DNA of 64,000 nt from Alligator mississippiensis (taxonomy: Eukaryota; Chordata; Crocodylia; Alligatoridae), in the NCBI RefSeq assembly GCF_030867095.1, contig NC_081830.1:34951832-35015831 (forward strand). Direction: 5' to 3'. Both the position numbers and the translations under genes were made by a program. How positions within the stretch are numbered: position 1 is the first letter of the stretch; every line of letters begins with the position of its first letter. Below are positions 32,805 to 43,978 of this stretch, one piece after another. The notes under the pieces were generated by a model. That model saw only the letters and a program-made list of their open reading frames with translations, did not search any database and had not been told where the DNA came from.

Positions 32805-35740
32805 GATTCATAGACGTTAGGGTCAGAAGGGACCTCAATAGATCATCGAGTCCGACTCCCTGCATAAGCAGGAAAGAGTGCTGGGTCTAGATGACCCCAG
32901 CTAGATGCCTATCCAATCTCCTCTTGAAGACCCCCAGGGTAGGGGAGAGCACCACCTCCCTTGGGAGCCCGTTCCAGACCTTGGCCACTCTAACTGTCAA
33001 GAAGTTCTTCCTAATGTCCAATCTAAATCTGCTCTCTGATAGCTTGTGGATATTGTTCCTTCTAACCCCCGGGGGCGCCTTGGTGAATAAATACTCACCA
33101 ATACCCTTCTGTGCCCCCGTAATGAACTTATAGGAGGCCACAAGGTCACCTCTCAACCTTCTCTTGAGGAGGCTGAAAAGATCCAGTTTCTCTAGTCTCT
33201 CCTCGTAGGGCTTGGTCTGCAGGCCCTTAACCATATGAGTGGCCCTTCTCTGGACCCTCTCCAGGTTATAGGCATCCTTCTTGAATTGCGGCGCCCAGAA
33301 TTGCACACAGTACTCCAACTGCAGTCTGACCAGCGCCCGATAGAGGGGAAGTATCACCTCCTTGGACCTATTCGTCATGCATCTGCTGATGCACGATAAA
33401 GTGCCATTGGCTTTTTTGATGGCTTCGTCACACTGCCAACTCATGTTCATCTAGGAGTCCACTAGGACTCCAAGATCCCTTTCCACCTCTGTGCCACCCA
33501 GCAGGTCATTCCCTAGGCTGTAGGTGTGCTGGACATTTTTCCTCCCTAGGTGCAGCACTTTGCACTTCTCCTTGTTGAATTGCATTCTGTTGTTTTCTGC
33601 CCACTTGTCCAACCTGTCCAGGTCTGCCTGCAGCTGTTCCCTGCCCTCCGGCGTGTCCACTTCTCCCCATAGATTTCTGTCATCTGCAAACTTGGACAGA
33701 GTACATTTCACTCCCTCGTCCAAGTCACTGATGAAGACATTAAAGAGTATCGGTCCAAGGACCGAGCCCTGCGGGACCCCACTGCCCACACCCTTCCAGG
33801 TTGAAACCGACCCATCCACCACGACTCTCTGGGTGCGACCCTTCAGCCAATTCACCACCCACCGGACTGTGTAGTCATCCAAGTCACAGCCTCTTAACTT
33901 GTTCACCAGTATGGGGTGGGATACCGTATCGAAGGCCTTCCTGAAGTCTAAGTATACGACATTCACCCCTCCTCCTGTGTCCCAGCATTTCATAACCTGG
34001 TCATAAAAAGAGACTAGATTGGTCAGGCATGATCTGCCTGCCACAAACCCATGCTGGTTTCCCCTCAGCATAATTTGTCCTGCTGGGCTCTCACAAATGT
34101 GAGCCTTGATAATTTTTTCAAAGACTTTGCCAAGGATGGAGGTCAGACTGACTGGCCTATAGTTGCCCTGGTCCTCCTTCCTCCCCTTATTGAAAATGGG
34201 GACCACGTTGGCCCTTTTCCAGTCCTCCAGGACTTGGCCCATGCGCCACGAGCGTTCGAATATTCCCGCCAGTGGCTCTGCAATGATGTCGGCCAGTGCC
34301 TTCAGCACCCTCGGATGGAGCTCATCTGGGCCTGCTGACTTAAAGGCATCCAGTTCTTCCAAGTGACTCTGCACCATCTCAGGATCTACGCATGGTAGTC
34401 TGGCGCCTTGCTGCTGCCTCTCTACAACCCCAGTGAGAGACTTGTCGTGCCCCTCACTTAGGAACACTGAGGCAAAGAACTCGTTGAGGAGTTCAGCCTT
34501 GTCCCCCCTGTCCGTCACCAATTGTTTCTGCCCATTTAGCAGGGGTCCTATTCCGCCCTGGGTCTTCCTTTTACTCCCTATATATCTAAAAAAACAATTT
34601 CTTGTTGTCTTTTACTTGGGTTGCCATCCTCAGCTCCATGGTAGCTTTGGCCTGTCTAACTGCCTTCCTACAAGCATGAGCAGAGGAGGTATATTCATCT
34701 TTGGTGATCTCTCCCTGTTTCCACTTTTGATGTGCTCCCCTTTTGTCCCTTAGGCTGCCCTGGAGTTCTGTGGTCAGCCAGGGAAACCTCCTGGCCCCTT
34801 TCCCTCTTTTGCCTCACTCGGGGATCGTCTTGCTTTGTGCCTGAAGGATTGTTTCCTTAAGGCACAGCCACCCTTCTTGGGCTCCCATCACTTCAAAACT
34901 CCTACTCTGCAGTGCGTCCTTGACTAACCACCTGAGTTCATTGAGATCAGCTTTCCTAAAGTCTAGCACTTTCACCCTACTAGTTACCTTACCCACTCGA
35001 CGTCTTATGGTGAATTCTATTATTAGGTGATCAATGTCTCCCAGATGGCTACCTATCTGGAGGTCCCCTACCATGTCATCCCCCATTGCCAATACCAGAT
35101 CTAGTATGGCATTCCCCCTAGTGGGACCGTGTACCTCCTGTGTCAGGCGGAGGTCCTGTACACAGGTTAGAAACCTGCGTGAGTGGTGGGACTTTGCTGT
35201 CTGTGACTCCCAGCAGATGTCCGGGTAGTTTAGGTCCCCCATGACTATCGCCTCTTTAACTTTTATGGTCTCTGAGAGTTGCCTCAGGAGCCCCGAATCT
35301 CTTTCTTCCCCTTGATGTGGGGGTCTGTAGCAGACCCCTACCACCAAATCCCTTTCTCCTTGCCCCCCATGTAGCCTAACCCACAATCCTTCTACTTCCT
35401 CATCCTTGGATTCTGTCTTGATGAGGGTTGATGTATATTGCTCACTAACATAGAGCGCAACCCCTCCCCCTTTCTTCCCCACCCTGTCCTTTCTGTACAA
35501 TCTATAACCCTCAATATGTACTGCCCAGTCATGGGATGAATCCCACCAGGTTTCTGTTAGCCCCACTGAGTCATAGGTGTTTAGTGCAAGTAGGAGCGCT
35601 AGTTCATCCTGCTTGTTTCTCATGCTCCTAGCATTAGTATATAGGCACTTGAGCCCTGCGACTGGTGCCTTTGCTGCCCCCCTGCTCCGAGTCCCAAGGG
35701 GCCCATTGTTTCTTACCTTCTCGTTTCTTACCACATATAA
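32805..35740 (-). mobile_element. Near-complete ORF2 CR1 LINE in the spacer
   Basis: The 3' tail begins at 32805 (GATTCATAGACGTTAGGGTC). Endonuclease is open at 35734-34814: LKCLYTNARSM, GLTETWWDSSHDW, VMGDLNYPDICWES and DIDHLIIEF. Reverse transcriptase is open at 34521-33451: DDWKRANVVPIF-type motif, NYRPVSLTSI, YLDFRKAFDTVSH, GVPQGSVLGP, FADD. The C-terminal part is at 33450-32887. A lysine codon after GVLVDS has become a stop, and the link between endonuclease and reverse transcriptase is out of frame, so it is inactive. Flanks TGTATGCTTATA (32793-32804) and TGTATGCGTTATA (35741-35753) look like a target-site duplication. No ORF1. Confidence 0.93.
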
Positions 35741-36985
35741 TGTATGCGTTATACTGATTCAGTAGCTGAAGGAACCCAGCCCCATTGAAAATAAACCCTG
35801 CGAAGTAGCTCCACTGGGGATCTGGGGACTTGCAGAAGGGAGATATAGAGAGCTGTATAGAAACACAAGTGGCACAAGTAGTACATTGATAGGATTACAG
35901 AGACCCCAGAAATGTAACTCTAATCAATGAGTGCACCCCAAAGGGATGGGCAAATCTGGTAACACAAAGGAGTAGCAGGATCAAAGTATAATTAATGAGG
36001 GTAGATGATAAGAGACCAAACAATTGGGCCAAGTATGAACTCAGAAAGGAGACAAATAAAAATATATCTCTTGAACAACAAATAAAAATTAGCATGAAAA
36101 CTTGGGTATTTGCAGTATTAACAAAGTTGCCACAAAACTTGTTTCTCTTTAGTGACCTAAGGGAGTGTAATATATGTAAGGTGTTGCCATCATTGTTTTG
36201 GGAAATTCTACTGAGTTGGACTGATTCCAAAGGAGCTGTCCAAGTTACAGTAAACCTCTCTGGGCTTTTTTGTCACCAAACACAAATTTCAGTTGTTCTT
36301 TCTACATTGCACCTCAATGATAGATGGCTACACCCCCCCCCCCCACATTGCATGACTCCCACCAGCCTGACCACTAAGAATGACAGCAATCAAGAGACCA
36401 CCCAAACATACACCATCAGAACAACAACAGGCATTAAAGCTGTAAAATTAGGCTGAGATATATGGAACGCTCTGTTCAAGTCTTGAATTCTCAAATACTA
36501 CAAGGTCACTTGGTATGGGCTTTTCAAAGTAATTTCAGAGGGGCAAGCACAGATATATCATAAAAAACATTCTATGGCAGTTGTACAATTAAATCCTGTG
36601 ATGATGAAGATGATGATTTTTTTTTTAAATAAATCTTATCATGAAATGTGGGTTGGCACAGATGTCAATGAAGTTTTGGGCTCCAGGTAGGATCCCAGTG
36701 TTTATATGAAATTATGTAGCTGCTATAATATTCCATTTCTGTTCAACATGAGGGATGGTTACTGTTAAAGAATCAGCTGCACAGTGAGGAATCTGAATTT
36801 GATCAGACTCCACTTGTTATGTCATGCAATCATCCAAAAGAGCCCCAAACCATACACAGGGAGCCCCTAGGGTGAGGAATATACACAAAAGAGAAGAAAA
36901 ATAATATAATAACATACTTACCTGCAGCAGGACCCACAGCACAGCCAGAACAAGGAAAGGAACCCGCATGGGTTGTAAGCTGCAC
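35741..36985. other. Spacer, unassigned
   Basis: AT-rich sequence without recognised genes. A poly-C run lies at about 36332-36344. A sharp rise in GC content begins at about 36920. Confidence 0.45.
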
Positions 36986-37251
36986 CTTTATTCAGCTGTG
37001 GCCGGCCAGTGACGTCATTGGCAGTTGTGGCAAAGTGGGTTTCTCTCAGGCCAGCCATCGCTGGCCTCCCACGTGCCTCTGGGCATGCCACCCACCTGTC
37101 TCGCCCGCCACGACTTTATGGAAGATTAATAAGTTGTTAAATAAGGTGGGAGGCTGCCCATTTCTTACCCCGATGCCAGGGGCACTATCTGCGGCTCCGT
37201 TCCTCCCCTACACTGCAGCCCAAGCCTCACAGATGGCATCCAGATGGTAAG

Positions 37252-37850
37252 AATCACCCACCCCACACTAGGCTCCAGGACCCTCCCACTTTGATCCCTC
37301 TGCTCTGGTGACCTATGCTGCCTTCATCCAGGCCCCCAGGCTCCTAGTAACTGGTTCTCCTCTTGGATGTGGTCCCCACTTAGGACCTTCGGCCATACAC
37401 AGGCCCTGGCCTCACCTCAAAGGCCAGGTGGGGTCCCAGGCCCACGGCTCTGGGTGCCCCTCACGGTGGGCACCTGGCCCTTCGCTGGCGCTGTCCCCCT
37501 CACTGGTGTTCCACAACTCTGCCATGCCTTGGGGCTAGCACAGTGCCCCTCACCTGGGGGCTAGATGTTATCAACCACATCAGCCCCACACTAGGATCCG
37601 GAATCCTTCAGGCAGCCTATGCCGCCTTCATCTGGGCTACCAACCTCCTCATAGCTGGCCCCCCTCATGGGTGTGGTCCCCACTCAGGACCTTTGGCCAT
37701 ACACAGGCCCTGGCCTCACCTCAAAGACCAGGTGGGCTCCCAGGCCTATGACTTTGGGTGCCCCTTGCAGTGGGCACCTGGACCTTTTGACCTACTCGGT
37801 CCTGGTCCCAGCATGAGCCAGTCGAGGGGGGACTCAACCTCTGGCCTCAC
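37252..37850 (+). repeat. Two-copy ~310 bp GC-rich tandem repeat
   Basis: Units at about 37252-37560 and 37571-37850 share CCCCACACTAGG, CCTATGCYGCCTTCATC, TGTGGTCCCCAC, GGCCATACACAGGCCCTGGC, CTCACCTCAAAG and TGGGCACCTGG. The origin is unknown; it may be part of an unidentified GC-rich repeat that fills much of the spacer. Confidence 0.75.
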
Positions 37851-38017
37851 TAGCCCCACACTCTCTCTGGGTCCCCCTTCACTGGATGTGAGGAGCTGGG
37901 GTACCTCACACCATGACTGGTGTCCCAGAGTCTCACAGGGGACTCTCACTCCCACTCTTGCTACCAGATCTCTGCCCCCTTCACTGGGGCTGGGGGGGGA
38001 GGGTTTGCTCCCTGGTG

Positions 38018-38208
38018 GGCTCAGGTGGCCATAGCCATACCTGGCCCCAACCTTTCCTCTCGGGGTCTCAAACCCCCACAGGGCTCAGGCAGCCTCAGCC
38101 GTACCTGGCCTCAACTTTCTCTCTTGGGGTCTTGAACCCCAGAGGGCTCAGGCAGCCTTGGCTGTACCTGGCCCCACTCTCCCTCTCATGGTCTCAAACC
38201 CTGGCCAA
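38018..38208 (+). repeat. Three-copy ~63 bp tandem repeat
   Basis: Three consecutive units share GGGCTCAGGYRGCC, TACCTGGCC, TTCCTCTCGGGGTCTCAAAC-type text and CCCCAGAGGGCTC. They are about 80-85% similar to each other by eye. Confidence 0.75.
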
Positions 38209-38449
38209 GAAGTAGGTGCAGAGGATTAGGGCACTGGATAGGGGCACTGGTAGGATGGCTCATTTTGTTTTTTTCTCTTTGGTTGTTGGCTGAGCTCGGG
38301 TCTCAGGTCTAAGACAGCCTAGGGCAGGAGGAGACCCACCTTAGATGAGATAACAAACAAATTAAGTCATCCCAAGAGGAAGTGCTCGGGGCACAATAAG
38401 GCACAAGTAGAATGTCAGGGTCAAGAGCACAACAACATTGGAGGAGCGC

Positions 38450-38690
38450 CTGACAAGATCTAGTGACCCACTAAAGGTTGGCATGAGGCTGGGGTGTAGG
38501 GAAGGTGGAGCCCCATGGACAGCCACCTAGAGAACTATCCACCACGGAGGAACCCTGGGTGGTTTATCCCCCACTGAGATAATATTCAAAACCATGGCAG
38601 GTGAGTCTGGGGATGACCACCTAGTGACAAACATCTACTTCCCGGTTGGCAAGAAGTCCTGGGACATCCGTTGTCAGCCATCCGGGCCAA
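38450..38690 (-). repeat. Inverted repeat arm 1 (partner 40420-40650)
   Basis: On the minus strand this reads CACCTGCCATGGTTTTGAAT, TATCTCAGTGGGGGATAAAC, CATGGGGCTCCACC, CTACACCCCAGCCTCATGCC. The plus strand at 40490-40620 reads CACCTGCCACGACTTTGAAT, ACCTCAGTGGAGGGTTGACT, CGTGGGGCTCTGCC, GTACACCCCATCCTCATGCC. The arms are about 70% similar and lie either side of a CR1. Confidence 0.7.
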
Positions 38691-38782
38691 GGCCACACAT
38701 GACTGGCTGTTTGAGGCCAGGCAGTCACACCTGTCAAGTTATTTCTTTCAACAATAACCACCTCCATCTGCATAGTTTTTTT

Positions 38783-40290
38783 ATTCATAGATATTCAGGC
38801 TGGAAGAGACCCTAAAGGATCATTGAGTACAGCCCCCTACCCCAGAGGCAGGAAGACAGCAGGGATCATAATATCCCAGCAAGATAAACATCCAAATGTG
38901 TTTTGAAGGCATTCAAAGTGGGTGTTTGAACCACCTCCAGAGGCAGACTATTCCAAACCTTGGGGGCTCAGACAGTAAAGAAGTTCTTCCTTATGTCCAG
39001 CCTGAATCATTCTCGGCGGACTTTGTGACCATTTGATCTTGTCATCCCTTAGACCGCTCTGGTGAACAGATGTTCCCCCAGATCCTGGTGAACACCTCTG
39101 ATAAACTTATAGGTGGCCACCAGATCACCCCTGAGCCTGCACTTTTCTAGGCTGAAGAGTTCCATGGCTCTCAGTCTCTCACCATAAGGTCTGTTTTCCT
39201 GACCTCTGATCATGCATGTGGCTCTTCTCTGCACTCTCTCAAGCTTCTCCACATCCTTTTTGAATTGTGGAACCCAAAACTGGACACAGTACTCCAGCTG
39301 CGGCCTCACCAAGGCGGAGTACAATGGGAGAATGACGTCCTGGGATTTGCTTGAGAAGCATCTATGGATGCAAGCCAGTGTTTTTCTCGCTTTGCTAGCC
39401 GCAGCATCACATTGAAGGCTCATGTTCATCTTGTGGTCAATCATGACCCCCAAGTACCTTTTGTCCGTAGTGTTAACCAGTGTAGCACTGCTGAGCCTAT
39501 AAGGATGCTGCAGGTTTTTCCTCCCAAGGTGGAGAACCTTGCATTTTTCAGTGTTAAACACCATCAGGTTCTCATCCGCCCATTTTATGAGCCTGTTAAG
39601 ATCTGCCTGGATCACCTGCCTGTCCTCAGGTGTGGATGCTTTACCCCAGAGTTTGGTGTCATCAGCAAACTTGGCCAGCCCGCTTCTGACACCAATGTCT
39701 ACATCATTGATGAAAATGTTAAAAGTAAAGGCCCTAGGACAGAGCCTTGAGGGACCCCACTAGTCACAGCCAACCACAACGATAGACTTCTGTCAACCAC
39801 CATGGTCTGGGTCCTAACACAGACCCAATTCCCCAGCCAGCATATCATGGTGAGGTTGAGGCTCCAGTTAGCCAGTTTTGCCAAGAGGTGATCATGGGAT
39901 ACCAGATCGAAGGCTTTTTTAAAGTCAAGATGTATGACATCGATCTCTTCCCCCTTGTCCAGGTGATAGGTCACCTGGTCATAAAAAGAAATGAGATTGG
40001 TCAAGCAAGACTTACCCGCAACAAATCCATGCCGGCTATCCCTCAGGATATTGCCGTCAGCTTGTCTGTTAAGGATGGCTTCTTTGATAATCTTTTCCAA
40101 GACCTTCCTCAGGATAGAGGTCAGGCTGATGGGCCTGTAGTTTGCCGGATCTACTTTCCTACCTTTCTTGAAGATAGGCACCACATTGGCCATCTTCCAA
40201 TCTTCGGGCACTTCACAGAGCGCCAGGAGTTCTCAAAGACCTGTGCCAGGGGCTCAACTATGATGCTTGCCAGCTCCTTGAGTACTCTTG
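38783..40290 (-). mobile_element. 5'-truncated CR1 LINE (second subfamily)
   Basis: The tail begins at about 38783 (TTCATAGATATTCAGGCTGG). Reverse transcriptase is read as PEDWKMANVVPIFKKGRK, NYRPISLTSILRKVLEKI, HGFVAGKSCLTNLISFYDQV, HLDFKKAFDLVSHD, GVPQGSVLGP and, after a one-base frame change near 39725, FINDVDIG, FADDTKLWG and IQADLNRLIKWADEN. Sequence details (NTEKCKVLHLGRKNLQHPY, SSKSQDVILPLYSALV) separate it from the subfamily at 29.6 and 32.8 kb. It sits between two arms of an inverted repeat. Confidence 0.92.
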
Positions 40291-40419
40291 AGTTGCCAAC
40301 TGTCTCTCTATGTATGAAAAAAGGCCAAAAAAGGCCTGTCCTTAAAATTCATAAAATGGAACTATGGCCGCCGGGCCTCGAATACTCAGTTCCATGACTC
40401 CTTAGCTCGAGTTCTGGGT

Positions 40420-40650
40420 GGGGTACGCTTTGCGGGTTCCCACAAATTGCCGAGTCTGTGTTCCCTCCATGGGTAGTCTTCCCCTATCTCACCTGCCACG
40501 ACTTTGAATGTACCTCAGTGGAGGGTTGACTACCTGGGGTCTGCTGCAGCGTGTGATCCACCTGACGGTCACCCGTGGGGCTCTGCCACCCGTACACCCC
40601 ATCCTCATGCCACCTCAATGGATTGTTTAATCTTTGTGACCATGTGCCTC
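40420..40650 (+). repeat. Inverted repeat arm 2 (partner 38450-38690)
   Basis: Partner of the arm described above, in the opposite orientation. If the CR1 between them is removed, the arms would lie roughly 220 bp apart. Confidence 0.7.
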
Positions 40651-41560
40651 TTCTTACAGCACTGGTGAGCCTCTCGAGTTCCTTCCTGTCCTATGCGTTT
40701 GTCCCTGAGGCCGATTTCCTTATTCCCTTTCGGGTCATGTATACTTGGTGGTCCCAGTCATGGAAACTGCGTTCGACTAGGGCAAACTCCGCCTTAATAC
40801 CTAGACCCCATACGAAATCCTACAGCCTTATACCCACTCATTCTATCATTATAAGCCCTTCCTGACTCTCAACCCCTTCATCTCAGGGAAACACAAACAA
40901 CAAACATAAAAGAAAACGACAAGTCAACGCATCTGATGTACCACTAGGGATCAGGGTAACTCCCTCCCCTGTTCCTATGGGCCAGGATAGCGAGTACCAT
41001 GTTCCCTATGGTCTAGCTACACTCCAGCTACTGTTCAGGGTTGTGTACATGTGGCCTCCTGATCGTGGCCATCGCGTAACCCCTTTTTTCTTCCTCAGTG
41101 GGACCAGTGTTGCCCTGCTCCTTTCCCATGTGGAACATCCCAATTCAAGTGCCCGGCTGCCCCCTGGCATAAGGCTGGCTGTTTTTCTCTGTTCAGGACC
41201 TATGCCCCGTCTCTCCATGACCCTTCTTGCAGCTCCTGGTGAGACTCTTCCAGAGAGGAGAATTACTCCTCCTCCCTACTGCTCCTAACACTCCCACCTG
41301 TTGTGGTGTGGGTCTCTGCCCATCTTTTGCTGCCTCTTCTGGTGCTGCTGTCCATACTAGCTACAGGAGCGGTTCCTGACCCACCTCCGGGTTTGGCAGT
41401 CTGCTCCCCGCTGCTGTTGCTGTTGTCGGCATCTGGAGCCTCCGACTCCTCCTCCGCCGCTTCTTCTTCCCTGTTGAAATCCCTGTCCGATGTCCCCACA
41501 TGCAATTATTCCTTTGAATTAAGAGTAACCTAGATATCTATCTGAAGTAACTTAAACTTT
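40651..41560. other. GC-rich spacer segment, unidentified repeat
   Basis: Continuation of the GC-rich material seen at 37.0-38.7 kb. On the minus strand, 41263-41505 is open and would encode a Glu/Ser/Thr-rich, low-complexity peptide (EEEAAEEESEAPDAD, GSKRWAETHTTT). I do not recognise it and cannot say whether it was ever coding. Confidence 0.35.
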
Positions 41561-41912
41561 AGTGTTTAGATCATTTTACATTTCATTACTTAAGTCCCTT
41601 GTTTAACATTTGTCTGCAGTTAGGGCGGTGGGAGGGAGTGCAGGTGCAGCCATACTTGAAGCCCAGGTGGCTGTTCCCACACTGCCCACCTTGCCAAATC
41701 CTGAGTCCACTCCTGAGTGTGTCAGCATGCATTTAGGTGAGGCAGATCTGGTATATAAAGAATATCTAAACCTTTTGCAAAGGTGTCTTACTAGGGATTC
41801 TTAAATAAATTAAGCTACAATTAGAGGGAACAAAAGAGAGGTCCCCTCACACATCAAACCCTCGTTAAAAGTTAGGAAAACAAGACTAGAATGAAATAGC
41901 TGTGTTTACAAA

Positions 41913-42430
41913 TTGAGAAATGGGGATATTGGAGTTACCCAAGGAGCAGTGCTGGGACCTGCACTGTTCAGCATATTAATAAATGATTGGGAAAAAGGAA
42001 TGGATAGTGAGCCAGTGACATTTGCAGATGATACAAAATATTACTGGGTGGTCAAAACCAAAGCTAATGATGAGGAGCTGAGAAAGGCCTTACAAAACTG
42101 AATGAGCTAGAAATGTTGAAAGAAGAAATTAAACACGGATAAGTGCAAAGTTACACATATAAACAGGAGAGGAGGGAATACCCAAAAAACCCTGTGTATT
42201 AATTTGTTACCACTAAGACGATGGAGATGATGGAGACAATGGAGTCATTTTTTATAGTTTTCAAAACCATTATCTCAATGTGCACCATGATCTCAAAGGT
42301 TAATAATACATTAGGAATCACTAGGAAAGGATTTACAACCAAAGCAGAAATCATTATGCCACTATGGAAATCAGTGTTATACCGCATCTTGAATACTATG
42401 TGTGGTTTTAACACCATGTGATTCAAAGAA
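41913..42430 (+). mobile_element. Old CR1-group LINE reverse transcriptase fragment
   Basis: The plus strand reads GVTQGAVLGPALFSILINDW, then FADDTKYYW with the FADD catalytic motif, LRKALQN and, out of frame, NTDKCKVTH (about 42135). A decayed TTKAEIIMPLWKSVLYRILN (about 42340) corresponds to the LPLYRALVRPQLEYC region of CR1. It has several frame breaks. It is the only spacer LINE on the plus strand and clearly older than its neighbours. Confidence 0.75.
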
Positions 42431-43356
42431 CATAAGAATTACTGTACTAGGGCCCTTGTTACACCTTACACTCTGAATCATACAAATGTTGATCGGTGTC
42501 CATGCTGTCTCAAGTTTGGGCCAGCCACACGTTCAGGCCAGCAAGGGTCTGGAGAACTAAAAGGTATGAATCCCACACACTATTCTGGGCTTCCCCCACA
42601 ACCCCCTGGGGCTCCCCTGTTCCCCCACTCTCCATTCCTGGGCTTCCCTGCTGCATTCAGGGTCCCCCTTTCCCCTTCCTGTCTTGAGGCTCCTCCCCTC
42701 CCTCCAGGCTTCCTACCATTTACTTCTGGTTGCCTGCACTGTCTGTCTGAAGGGAGCAGGCAGGGAAGGTTTAATCTGCCTGCTCAGGCCAGGGCCCCAC
42801 CATCAACACTGCCATACTGTTGCTCTTCTTCAGGCTGAGCCCAGCACAGAGAGCAGCAGTGGTGAAAGCTGCTAGGCAGGCAGGTTAACCCTTTCCTTCC
42901 TGCTCCCCCAGGGCATGCAGCACTGGATGACACAAGTAAGTAGGGAGAGGTGTGAGGGGGCAGTGAGCAGGTATGTGGGGAGCTGAGGAGGGAGGGGGGA
43001 GCAGGTGGGGTCTTAATATAACACAGTCTGGGTAACAGATGACATCAGAGATAATCCTGCTCTGGAGAGGCATAACATTGAAATACCTAATGAGTGCTTA
43101 AAACTAGTTTCAGGTGTTCATGTGAAGATAATCTGGGTGTTAACAACTCCAGAAGCTGTCCAAAATTACTATGTAACAAGGCCTTGGGTAAAACCACAGG
43201 TATATTTGGCCAGGGGATAGGAAGGCAGCCCCGCTGGGCTGCCTTCCCACCCCCCAGGGGATCTAGCACTGGGGATCTAGCACTGGGGATCTAGCTGAGC
43301 TGACTGATGCACCCTGGCAGGATCTAGTGCTGGGGATGGGAAGTCAGCCCAGAGTA
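42431..43356. other. Spacer end: GC-rich sequence and short repeats
   Basis: A CCCT/GCTCC-rich stretch spans 42580-42890. At 43258-43300 a ~15 bp unit (GGGGATCTAGCACT) is repeated three times. The end (43320-43355, GATCTAGTGCTGGGGATGGG then AAGTCAGCCCAG) resembles the GC-rich repeats at 24985-25180 and touches the right arm. Confidence 0.5.
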
Positions 43357-43978
43357 GCTCTGTTATGCTGGACAATGGGAGCGTATCATTCCTGGCTATG
43401 GGCAGGGTTACCCTGAGGGACCTCACAATGCAAACAGGCAGATTCTGTGTTTTGGGTACCAATAAAGGAGTCATCACTAGAATTGGTCTGATAAATGCTG
43501 AACTGGGTGTGTGCAGACATGGGTTGATTAGCATTTGGAGCAGGGATCCCACATCATGCAGTGCTCCCCTGCTTCTCTGGTCCCAGAGTTCAGTGAGGTC
43601 CCTGCCTTGGAATTTCTGTTCTCCATTCTGAAAGGTAATGGAGGTGCCTCCCTTTCCCAACTCTGATACAAATGGAACTAGGGGAGTTGCCTTAATTCTG
43701 TCACCCTTGTCTGGTGGGGTTTTGGTGCGTCTCTCACTGCATCTTCATTGCCTTTTGTAAGTCCTTCTCCTGAGCATTTCAGGTTCAGGTAGGGGTGGAG
43801 ATGGAGGGGGGGAGAGTCGAGAGTCCTTCGTGGGTCAGACAGGCTGGGTGTTGCACCAGGGCTCCCCAGGAACACAGAGCTGACAGGTTTCCCCTTCAAA
43901 ACTATGTGAACAGCCAGAAATGCAAATCATCTAAAAATGCCAGATGTGGGTCAGCCTCAGAGACTGATCTCCATCTCA

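Noticed and set aside
33451-34521. 356-codon open frame on the minus strand as a host gene
   Set aside because: CR1 reverse transcriptase with YLDFRKAFD, GVPQGSVLGP and FADD motifs.
34814-35734. 306-codon open frame on the minus strand as a host gene
   Set aside because: It is the endonuclease domain of a CR1 LINE (WWDSSHDW, MGDLNYPD motifs), continuous with reverse transcriptase and a CR1 tail.
37543-38034. 163-codon plus-strand open frame
   Set aside because: Generated by a GC-rich tandem repeat; no domain recognised.
41263-41505. Acidic Ser/Thr-rich 80-codon frame as a small gene
   Set aside because: Low complexity, inside an unidentified GC-rich repeat, with no start context or family; listed only as part of the spacer.
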